A stretch of DNA of 64,000 nucleotides from Cladobotryum mycophilum (lineage: Eukaryota > Ascomycota > Sordariomycetes > Hypocreales > Hypocreaceae): NCBI GenBank assembly GCA_036429605.1, contig CM071589.1, positions 558,001-622,000 on the forward strand. The letters are read 5' to 3'. Position 1 is the first letter of the stretch. Each line of letters starts with the position of its first letter. Positions 20,864-30,943 of the stretch are shown here, piece after piece. Made by a program: the position numbers and the translations under genes. The notes under the pieces were generated by a model. The model worked only from the letters and a program-made list of their open reading frames with translations, did not search any database and was not told the origin of the DNA.

Positions 20864-21794
20864 TTAAAATTTATTTATTAAAACTTTTAATTATATATTA
20901 ATTATTAATTTATAAGTTTTTAAAACAAACTATTATTTATTAATTTAAAAAAAATTTATTTATTATTAATAAACTTTTTAATAATTTTTTTAATTTTTAA
21001 AATAATTAAAAAATATTTAAAATTGATTTATAAATTTTATTAAAAGTCTTTTAATTATTAATATTATTAAACTTTTAATAATAAATTAATAATTATTTAA
21101 AAAAAATATAGATTTTTTATTATAAATTTTTTTATTTTATTTTAAATTTTATATTAATTTTTATATAAAAGATATTTTAATATTATAAATATTTAATTTT
21201 ATAAAAAACTAATATATTACTTTTAAATATTCTAAAATATATTCTTTTTAATTATTATATCTTTTTTTATTTATTATTTAAAAATTTTAATTTATTTATA
21301 ATAATATTATAATATATTATATTTTTAAATACTTTTAAAAATAATTTTTTATAATTATTAAATTAGATTTTATATTTATTTAAAATAATATTTTTATATA
21401 TATAATATAAATTAATTATATTATTTTTTAACCTTAATTTTATTAAAAATCTATAAAGATTATTTAAAACTATTATAAATAAATTTAAATAATAAATTAT
21501 TTTAATAATCTTATAAAATTGTTATTAAAATTTAAATTTTTTTAAAAATACACTATTAAAAAAACTAATTAAATTAATACTTAAAAGACTTAATATTATT
21601 ATTATTATATAAAGATATTATACTAAATATTAATATAGATTAATAAAATCTCTATAGCCTAAAGAACCTAACTTTTTAATTTCCTATCAATTAGCCTTAA
21701 TTTAGCTAAGAAAACCATATTTAAAATAGTATAGTAATAAAAGAGGTTTTAGGTTATAGTAGGGTTGCATCGAGACTTTTGTCCTCCGACTATA

Positions 21795-22038
21795 TGCCAC
21801 ATCCTCATAAGGCAGTGCCCCCTCCCCCCGCCTCTTTCAAGGGGGAAATAAACGCTGGGATACTGGACGTGGTAGACAATTTCGTAGTAGCTACTGACGT
21901 TTCGGTCTGTTTCTCTTGTATCTGTTTATTTCTTTTATTCGGAGTATGGTTCATTAGCTATATCATCTTTTGCCACTCTCTAATCTGGTATTTTCTTTCA
22001 TCTGCATGGCATGTTAAGTCACGCAACGGTAAACGCGG
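21795..22038. other. GC-balanced island between two decayed transposons
   Basis: About 245 bp of ordinary base composition between AT-rich blocks. It has a short homopolymer-rich run (CCCCCTCCCCCCGCC near 21818-21832). A 100-codon plus-strand frame crosses it but runs into the inverted repeat at 22041, so I do not regard it as a gene. It is probably a sliver of original host DNA. Confidence 0.4.
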
Positions 22039-22040
22039 TA

Positions 22041-23291
22041 GAGTGCCGCCCTATAACACCGTGACTATCCCAAGACCATAGACATTACCATAAAATAATA
22101 CATTATATTATTATTTTATTTCTTTATAAAATAAATTATTAAAAAATAAATTATAATATAAATTTATTAATGAATTTTTCTATATTCTTTTTAATAATTT
22201 CTAAAAATATCTTTTATAGTTTTATAGTTTATTATATTATATTATAATTATAAGTTTTTTTAATTTTATTTTAAAGTTTAATAATATTAAAAATATAAAT
22301 AAAAGTTTTATTAAGGTTATAATTAATAGTCTTATAATTAAATAGTTTTTTAAAAATAATTTAAGCTTTTAAATAAGTATTTTTATACTTTAAGCTTATA
22401 ATTATATTATTTTTATAATTAAATTTTTTTTAATTTTTTTTATAATAGTTTATAAACCTTATAAACTATAATTTATATAATTTAAATTTTTATAAATAAA
22501 ATTTAATTATTTCTTAATATTTTTAAAGTTTTAAAATGTATATTAAACTTTATTTATATTAATTCTAGGTTTTTTTTGTATTATAAAAAGATTTAGTATT
22601 AAAAGAAATTACTTAGGCTTAATTATATCTTTTAAGGCTTATTTAATATTTATAAAATAAATATTAATAAGATAAAACTTTAATTTAATATTTATTTTAA
22701 TAAACTTAGCTTTAATTTAATTATTTAAATAATTATAAAATTCTTATATAATTCTTTTAATTATACTAATTATTTAAATAGCTTTAATTCCTTTAAAAAC
22801 CTTTATCTTAACCTTACTATTATATTTAAAAAACTTATTAATCTAATTATATCTTAGTTATTTATTTTAATTATTATAATTTAAAATAAATTAAATAAAA
22901 AATTATATTTACTTATAATTAAAAGTCTAGTTATAGGATTTTTTAAATATAATTTAATCTATAAGACTTTTTTTTAAATTTATAATAGTTTTTAAATATT
23001 TTCTTTAATTTCTTAAATTAATTTTATATTTTAAAATTAATTATATAAAATAATTTAAAAACTTTTATAATATTAACTTATAATTATAATAAAAAACTAT
23101 TTTATATCTTTTTTAAAGCTTTATTAATAAAAGTTTTTTTATTTTTATTTATTTTTATTATAATAAAAAATAACTTTAATTAGATTTAATTTGATAATAT
23201 TATTACTCTATGAAAGTATGGTGTTAAAAATATAGTATTTATTGTTTACGTCATGGTTGTGGGGGGAATACGGTGTTGTGGGGCGGCACTC
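22041..23291. mobile_element. AT-rich relic bounded by inverted repeats with TA flanks
   Basis: The left arm GAGTGCCGCCCTATAACACC (22041-22060) is repeated inverted at 23272-23291 with two C/T differences, and similarity continues inwards to about 22083 and 23249. TA lies outside both arms (22039-22040, 23292-23293). The 1251-bp length and TA duplication fit a Tc1/mariner-type DNA transposon. The interior is extremely AT-rich with no readable protein, as expected after RIP. Confidence 0.55.
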
Positions 23292-23293
23292 TA

Positions 23294-23536
23294 TGTGATT
23301 GGCAGCAGTTGAGCCAACCAAAAAGTCGCCTCAGTATCATCATGGTAATGCCCAACCCCACGAACAAGGCGAGCATTTCGGCCCGAAATCATTTTCATTG
23401 CTGTTCCCATCACTTCATCTAGACGTTTTATTGTTTTGATCTCTTCAAAAGCTACAGTACGAACAAATCCTCTTGTCTCAAGTGAATTTGAAACAGATTT
23501 ACGCGCTCCACGAGACGCCGATATATTTGGTACAAT
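23294..23536. promoter_or_regulatory. Upstream region of the NLR-like gene
   Basis: A 243-bp stretch of normal composition between the last transposon relic and the PNP-NACHT gene. It presumably holds the promoter of that gene. No specific binding motif stands out. Confidence 0.3.
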
Positions 23537-26318
23537 ATGTCTACCTCCAAACGACCACTACCAGGGGAAACATCTAGGTTCGCAGAAAAAAACAAGGTGT
23601 CTAAGGACAAAGCATCCGAAGAAGAAAACAACTCGTCAGGATTCACGCGAAATGACTATACTGTTGGATGGGTTTGTGCGCTCTCGACGGAATTGGCAGC
23701 AGCAAGGGCCATATTGGATGCAACACACGAGCTTCTGAGCACCCCTCCTGGAGACGATAACAACTATACTTTGGGATCCGTTGGAAAGCACAAGGTTGTC
23801 ATCGCTTGCCTGCCAAAAGGAAAATACGGGACGACTTCAGCTGCTGTCGTGGCGACCCAAATGCTCGAATCCTTTCCGTCCGTCAAGTTTGGGTTTATGA
23901 TTGGCATTGGAGGTGGCATTCCTAGCAAAACCCACGACATTCGACTGGGAGATGTTGTTGTCAGCACACCGATCAGCAAATTTCCCGGTGTGGTCCAATG
24001 GGACTTGGGAAAGACAACGGATGGAGGTAACTTTGAGCGGACTGGGTCGTTGAACAATCCTCCACGTATCCTCCTAGCCGCACTAGCTACATTGGAAACG
24101 GATCATGAAATGCAGGGATCTCAGGTATCAGATTATGTTGAAGAGATGCTGGAAAGGTGGCCGAAGATGGCAGTCAAGTATGCCAGGCCAGATGCCGTTA
24201 CAGATGTCCTCTTCGCATTTGACAACCCGCATCGGTCAGAAATTCTTGACGATGGCGGCCCAGAAGCGCAGGATACCTGTCAGTCATGCGACATCACAAA
24301 AGTCGTCAAGAGGAGGACTCGACAAGGAATGGAAGTGCATTATGGTCTTATTGCGTCCGGAAATCAGGTGATCAAAGATGCCGTCCTCCGAAATAAGCTC
24401 AATCGTGAGCTCGGAGGTCATGTCCTCTGCGTGGAAATGGAGGCGGCTGGACTAATGGACACATTTCCTTGCCTTGTTATTCGAGGTATATGCGATTATG
24501 CGGATTCACACAAGAATAAGGACTGGCAAGGTCATGCGGCAGCAGTGGCGGCAGCATTTGCAAAGGAGCTTCTATCAGTAATCCCTGCCCATGAGGTAGA
24601 ACAGATGGAGAGCATCAAATGTAAGAAACCCGTCTCCTTTTAGTCATTCGATGTGCATTTTGTTAGGGAAACATGTGGGTCTATAAGCTTAGAGCATACG
24701 GACTTCAAAGCTCTATAGTAAAATGAACTCCAATGATGAATTAAATGTGTTTTATGAATTTGCTCTTTGCTCAGGATACTGATGATACAACTTCTCTTAG
24801 TGCTCGGTAACAAGCTCACCGAACTATCCCAGGACGTGAAAGAACTACATCGAGGTCAAGAAGAGCAGCGTCGACAAGATATTCTTGAATGGCTCACCCC
24901 GATCAACTACTCTGCAACACAACATGAGTACTTCAGCAAACGACATCCGGAAACTGGCAAGTGGCTTCTTCAGTCACAACAGTTCAATGAATTCGTTGAT
25001 TGTGATGCAACGACCTTGTTCTGTCAAGGGCATCCCGGTGTAGGGAAGACGATTTTGACATCCCTCGTCGTCGACTGCCTCCAACAACACGGACGAAAAA
25101 ATAATGGGTTAATCGGGCTTGCATTTATATACTGTGAGTTCATTAAGAGACATTATCAGAGAACCATTGACATCTTGTCCAACTTCATTAAGCAACTGGT
25201 TCAGTATCTGCCACAAATTCCGACAGTCATTCGGATGCTCTATAAAAAGTTTAAGGACATACCCGCTTCCTCTCGATCTAATCGGGATGTTCCGGAATTT
25301 ATCAAGGCATTGGGAAGTCTAATTAGCAACGATCTTGGCAAAGCTTTCATAGTGATTGACGCATTGGATGAGTGTGGTGATGCGAATGCCCTCTTGAAGG
25401 AGGTAATCCCACTCTCAAGCGACAAAAAAGTAAAGCTCTTTGCCACATCGAGACCAAACGACGAGTTCGCAGAGAGGTTCGATCGTGGATTATCCATGCA
25501 CGTCTCCGCAAATGCAGACGATGTGCAAAGCTACATTCAAGGTCGATTGCCAGAGTTCAAGGTCTTGAACGATAAGAATAGAACGTGGTCACGACCATGC
25601 GATTAGGACGCTGTTAACAGGTGGAGCAACCCCGTATAATTTCAGCGGCCCAGAAAGCGAAGTTCATCTACGTTCTTGTACTAAATATGCGATCAAAATG
25701 AGCCTTGTAACTGAAGCAGGCGAGGGGAACTCCCCTATCGGCGAAGTTATTCTCCATCGGTTTTACCTGCAAATAGCTGAACTCCTTAAGCAGGAAGTCA
25801 GCGTCGAGTTTTACCGAAAAAAATACTACCGCCAGAAGCCTTGTAGAATCTCACCACTGTTTCTAGCTGCATGGAGAGGACATACTGAAGTAGCCAGGCT
25901 ACTTCTTGAATATGGCGCAGACAACAATTTCGAGTGCAAATTTAAAAGACCTAGCAGAGAAAGCTACGGATGGTGCCCTCCTCTAATCCTGGCTGTGGAA
26001 AATGGGCGCGTGGAATTGACCAAAATGCTTCTAGAGTACGGTGCTGATCCTAATGGGGCATATCACGCACTGTCTGACACAATGTGGCTAGAAGAGCCGA
26101 AATGGGAAAATAGCACGCCATTAGTAGCCGCCATACTCTGGAATCACCAGGCCATCTTCGAACTGTTGCTGGAAACAAGCGGTATTCTCATTAATAACCG
26201 GGATGTTTTCTATAGAACCCCTTATTACTGGGCTGTGCTTAGAAGAAATCGACTGGCAACCAGCATGCTACAGGTACGTGGTGGAAATCTGCTTGGAGAG
26301 GAAAGAAAGGGTGATTAG
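23537..26318 (+). pseudogene. Broken NLR-like gene: PNP, NACHT, remnant ankyrin repeats
   Basis: Fungal NLR-like proteins of this type are thought to act in non-self recognition. Exon 1 (23537-24620) encodes a nucleoside-phosphorylase-like domain: YTVGWVCALSTELAAARAILD, GIGGGIP, CVEMEAAGLM and IRGICDYADSHKN. A likely intron (24621-24800) joins to a NACHT domain with P-loop GHPGVGKT (25028-25051) and Walker B IDALDECGD (25355-25381). That frame stops at 25604-25606. Ankyrin-like repeats (TPLLLAAENGRVELTKMLLEYGADPN type) follow in another frame from about 25575 to 26318. The usual winged-helix stretch between NACHT and ankyrins is absent and no usable intron joins the frames. I infer an internal deletion with a frameshift. 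The N-terminal PNP-NACHT part (roughly 630 residues) could still be expressed. Confidence 0.7.
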
Positions 26319-26760
26319 CCTTGTGAAGAATACAAATTGATCGAGTGACGAAAGCTGGTATATAATTGGATTTTTCAATGTTCTAGCAATACCGTCATCG
26401 ATATTTCTAATATGCGATACTGTGATATCCCGTCCAACTAGGCCATAATTGACAGTTGCCGCACCACACGGTACTAAAGGGGTCGATTCTTATGAATATC
26501 TTGCTCAACCACTATGAGTAGCATTATCCTAACTACTTGACTTATATCTATACTCCTATCTGACATTGAGTTGCATCCATTTTGCACTTACGCATTTGAG
26601 ATTCGCGGTGTGATTCATACCAGGGGTTTTGGAGGGTGGGTCAACAAGAATGATATATGTATGGACTACATTTGAACGGGAAGTTATTTAGGAAGAAAAA
26701 TCTACATATCAAATTACTTGATCGATAGATGTGTTTAGGAATAAGCAGGTCTTACTGCAA

Positions 26761-26855
26761 TCAATCCACGGTTCTTGGACAAAAGAAGACACGTTTTTGC
26801 GGGGCGCAGCGACCTGTTGAACGGCCACTCTCATTGATTACACTTGTGTATATCT
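26761..26855. repeat. Diverged direct repeat, copy A
   Basis: Aligns with 27588-27690 over about 95 bp; shared anchors include ACGTTTTTGCGGG and CATTGATTACACTTGT. Confidence 0.6.
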
Positions 26856-27497
26856 TTCTGTGGGTAATGGAACAACCACTCAGCAACAGTGAAAGTTCTG
26901 GCTCAACCATACAATATGTATCCAGAGTGTAACTAGCTATCGTATCAGCGGTTTTTATCTTAAAGATGAGGATAATACAAGTGCTGCTGTCTGGCAAATA
27001 GAACTCAAAGTGAGAACTTCATGTGAGTGTCAGAGAACATGGGGCTCTTAGTCGTTGAGCAGCAGCGTACTTCCTTAGTGCGGCACCGAGAGTCAATATA
27101 TGGAGGATTATGGATAGGATTCTTGTGTCCTGAATAAAGATAGTAGTTCCTATATGCTGTTTTATTTAGGCCAAGATATCTGCTTACACGACCTTGTCAA
27201 AATTGTGATACTGAAGGCTAAGAAACTCGGGGACTATTGATGTAGCTACTTGAGCCAGGCGTCTTGACGTTTGAGCCTTGGTTTACCAGCCATAATCTCA
27301 CCAAATTTACTCCGCGATATTATTGGAAGCGAAAGTAGCAGCATGATCAGTAGGCCGCCTGAGAAGAAGTCCAAGCGTCCTGGGTATGCGTCGATGGAGC
27401 TTGGCATCCATGGATTGCTTGCGATATGAATGCTTTGGTTTATCTCACGTAACAGTCTTATCTGATCCGATACTACGCGGCAACAAAAACCTGGAAG

Positions 27498-27519
27498 ATA
27501 TATATATATATATATATAG
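27498..27519. repeat. TA dinucleotide microsatellite
   Basis: About ten uninterrupted TA units. Confidence 0.9.
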
Positions 27520-27587
27520 AGTAAATAGACATTGCGAATCCCGTCTCGAACGGATGTTTTCTAGAATGAGCATGTCTCACCGCGGTT

Positions 27588-27690
27588 GGTTCACGGTTCT
27601 CGGACAAGGGAACGGCACGCACGTTTTTGCGGGCGCAGTGACTCGTTGAACGGCCGCTTGCATTGATTACACTTGTCCATACATCCATCC
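27588..27690. repeat. Diverged direct repeat, copy B
   Basis: Partner of 26761-26855 with insertions and substitutions; not simply RIP-type changes. Confidence 0.6.
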
Positions 27691-28483
27691 CAGCGTCAGG
27701 GGAAAAAAAGGGGGGGACAGAAAACATCAATTCTAAATATCTCTTGAGCCAAATTGTGTGGGAATGCATCTCTTATAAACAAACCTGGATGTACCTCGGA
27801 TATCGCTCACATGGCGGTAAATTAGCCCCAAAGAAAGTACCCATAGTTTGGGTTGGGGAATGTACATATGGTGGAAATTGCAGGTCAATGCAACACTACC
27901 CACTTACCACACGATGTCGAGTCCCCCATGTGTTTCTGGCACCACGTTGCCAAGGGATGAGATGAACAGACGTCCATTTGGAGATAATTCACAAGTCCAT
28001 CATTGGCCATCACTCGATAATAATGTGGTACTGGAACATGCAGCGTGAGAATTTAGCTCCATGGAAATACTTGTATAATCGGCATATTATAACCCACGGA
28101 ATGATAAATGCAACGTCTCCTGCGTCGTTGGGATACAAAATGTCTTGATGGGGCGGGGGATTTCTACTAAGAGAGATCGTCCCCGGAACGTCGCAAGAGC
28201 GGGTTCAGATCCACTGGCAGAGAGACCTCTGTCTTGCCTGACAAACTCTGGCCCTCCATCCATGGCGCGTTGGGGGATCACGCACGACACTCGGCGGAAA
28301 CCTGCCTAGGCTTACTCTCTCGACAGTTGGGAGGTCTCATCTCGCTAATTCAGAATCCATTTTATGTTTCATTGGCTGACAAACGTTTGACAGCAACATG
28401 GCTCCTCTGTCTAACATGTACCCAAGGATCATTACTGCATTCGGTCGATGTGATGAAGGCTGTATGACCAGTGTACTCCGTAT

Positions 28484-28502
28484 CACACACACACACACAC
28501 AC
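28484..28502. repeat. AC dinucleotide microsatellite
   Basis: Nine or more AC units, about 280 bp upstream of the permease start. Confidence 0.9.
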
Positions 28503-28781
28503 TGCGCCCTGATGAATCAAATCACAGCTTCTGATCGGGGCGTATGCACGTCGTGTATTTCGTATTTGAAGGTGATACGCACCCTGTTGTTTCGTGGCGA
28601 TCCATTCCAAATCTTTTTTATACTATCCTCGTCACCTTGGTTTTCATGTCTTACACCACCCTCCCTTGCCTCAACCACTTTTAAGTATGCGATCATAAAA
28701 ATAAATACTTGAAGATTTCTGATCGATTGACGGGCCACTCATTTGTGCCCCTGCATTCTACAAGTACAAGCATCCTCCGAG

Positions 28782-30725
28782 ATGGGCGTTGAACGGGAAG
28801 ACAAAGGTCGATTGGCCGCGGTCAACTCCAAAGACTATCATAACGATATCGCCGAGGTTTCTAGCAATGAAGAAAAGGATCGCGATCAATTAGCTCGCCT
28901 GGGCAAGAAATCCGTGCTCAAGGTGCGCAGTGCTGCATGCTCCCGTCGTTTTGCTTTTCGCCCAGCAGGCGGCCTCTCTCCTCCGTTACACAACACACGC
29001 TTACCAAGACTGCCAGAGAACCTTTAGCTTCCTATCGATCCTCAGTTTCACGTGTACGGTCCTCATCACCTGGGAGGGTTCCCTCGTTCTCTTCTCCCAA
29101 GGTCTAACCAACGGCGGTCCCGCGGGTGTCGTGTACGGCTTCCTCTTCGTCTGGCTCGGCAATGCTAGTCTCTTCGCAACACTGTCCGAGCTTGTCTCGA
29201 TGGCACCCACATCCGGCGGGCAATATCACTGGGTGGCGATGCTTGCCCCGCGATCGTGTTCCAAGTTCCTCAGCTACGTCACAGGTTGGCTCACGGCCGC
29301 TGGCTGGTTGGGAACGATGACAGCTGCTGCCAACTTTTCGGCCGGCATGATACAAGGCGTGGCTGTTTTGACGATCCCATCGTACGAGATCAAGCCATAT
29401 CAGACGACACTACTGTTCTGGGCGGTCATGCTCTTCTACCTCCTCGTCAACACGGCAGGAAACAAGATTCTACCACGCTTCGAGACGATTGCATTTTTCC
29501 TCCATGTTTTGGGCTTCATTGGCATTCTCATCCCGTTTGCCGTTCTCGGGTCACGATCTACAACGGCATCTGTGTTTACGACGTTCCAGAATGGAGGTAA
29601 CTGGTCATCGCAGGGTTTGTCCTTCTTCATCGGGCTTCTTGGAAACGTGTTTGCATTTGCCGGTACGTGAAGACACCACTCCTCATCAAATCGATGCCAC
29701 ACTGCTAACATGTCGTCGTGCAGGAGTTGACGGCGCCTTTCATGTACTGTCATCCAATTTACCATGATTCCTCCTTGGAACACAGTCGCTGACTCTTTAC
29801 AGTTGAGCGAAGAAGTGCAAAACCCATCGACAGTGGTACCATCATCCATTATGTTTAGCATCTTGATTAACGGCTCGGCGGGCTTCATCATGGTCGTCGT
29901 CGTGCTGCTCTATATGGGCGACATAGACCAAGCGCTCCATTCGCCTACAGGCTTCGCATTCATGGAGATATTTCGCCAGGCTACAAGGTCTGTGGCAGGA
30001 AGTGCTGCAATGGCATCAGTTGTGATAGTGATGACCTTGTGTTGTGGCGCTGGGATTTTGGCCTCGACGTCTCGCATCTTCTGGTCCTTTTCGCGAGATC
30101 GTGGTCTTCCATTTTCGCATTTGCTATCCAAAGTAAGTCTTTTCCTTTTCTCTCTCTCAATTTCTTATGCCCAATTGTGAATTGATATATCAAATCATTC
30201 CCCTACTATATATCTATTAAAATGGCTCCTAACAACTTCTAGGTGGACACTAAAAAGGCTCTCCCTTACTGGTCAATCTTTGTTCCTGCTATTATCGGGT
30301 GCCTTCTGGCTCTCATAAATATCGGATCGATTATCGCTTTCAATAGTGTCGTCTCCCTTTCTGTATCCAGTCTATACTCCTCCTACTTCCTGGCCGCTAT
30401 TTTGCTGTTGTACCGCCGCTGCAGCAACGGATTCAAGTCGCCGGATCAGAGCGACAACCCAGCTCTCGCCAACACGGCCGGTGCAGACCTCGTCTGGGGT
30501 CCCTGGCGTATCCCCGGCATTCTTGGTATACTCAACAATATTTTTGCGTGTGTATATGCGGTCATCATCTGGTTCTTTAGTTTCTGGCCCGTCCAAACGC
30601 CAGTTCATGCCGATTCGATGAACTACTCCGTATTGATGACGGGTACGGCTGCTGTTTTTAGTATTGGATATTACTTAGTGTGGGCTAAACGCCAATATCA
30701 GGGGCCGATTGTCGACGCGCGTTAA
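28782..30725 (+). CDS. Amino-acid/choline-type permease (APC superfamily)
   Basis: A plasma-membrane proton-coupled transporter of the fungal GABA/choline permease group. Five exons are inferred: 28782-28922, 29017-29662, 29724-29743, 29803-30132 and 30243-30725, giving 539 residues, the usual family length. Exon 3 is only 20 nt; it encodes most of the conserved VDGAFH segment. Visible family marks are ITWEGSLVLFSQGLTNGGPAG, ATLSELVSMAPTSGGQYHWV, SYVTGWL, HLSEEVQNPSTVVPSSI and GILASTSRIFWSFSRDRGLP. About twelve hydrophobic segments are present after a hydrophilic N-terminus of roughly 45 residues. All splice sites are GT-AG and the frame closes without stops. Which substrate it carries cannot be told from sequence. 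It sits between two broken non-self-recognition-type genes, probably by chance. Confidence 0.88.
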
Positions 30726-30943
30726 GAATGTAGATGAATGTATAGTACAGAACGATTGGATATATGGGCATTATAGACGAATTCAGTACGGAGCAAAACA
30801 AAACAGGCTGGCTGTTCAGAGCTGGCTTTTGATGGCCTAGATCAAAGCATTATCTCAACAAAAACCACTTGCTGTCTACGTAAACAGTGTTGCATGCAAA
30901 AAGTATCGAAGGAGCAGAAACCCGCTCAAAAAAAATACCGCAT

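Larger units (their letters stand above)
1880..21792. mobile_element. Decayed Tc1/mariner-like element split by the LTR retrotransposon
   Basis: The left end reads CAGTGGGGAGG then CAAAAGTCTCGATGCAA (1891-1907). The right end carries the exact inverse of that 17-mer at 21765-21781, followed by TCCTCCGACTA, an imperfect inverse of the left tip. Both tips are flanked by TA (1878-1879, 21793-21794), the duplication made by Tc1/mariner elements, whose ends commonly start CAGT. Removing the LTR element leaves about 1.28 kb, a usual size for this superfamily. The interior is extremely AT-rich and no transposase motif can be read, so the class rests on the ends and the TA duplication alone. Confidence 0.5.
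26319..28781. other. Intergenic, repeat-bearing, no recognisable gene
   Basis: About 2.5 kb without a supportable gene. Two diverged direct repeats lie at 26761-26855 and 27588-27690, sharing CGGTTCT, ACGTTTTTGCGGG, GTTGAACGGCC and CATTGATTACACTTGT in order. 26911-27025 resembles 712-815. A TA microsatellite occurs at 27498-27519 and an AC microsatellite at 28484-28502. The last few hundred bases probably hold the permease promoter. Confidence 0.5.

Noticed and set aside
21779..22081. 100-codon plus-strand frame with a hydrophobic middle
   Set aside because: It overlaps both transposon ends, so at least its termini are inverted-repeat DNA; no family resemblance was seen.
24621..24774. Alternative acceptor at GCTCAG for the NLR intron
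   Set aside because: Joining there makes an immediate TGA; the CTTAG acceptor at 24799-24800 keeps the frame open.
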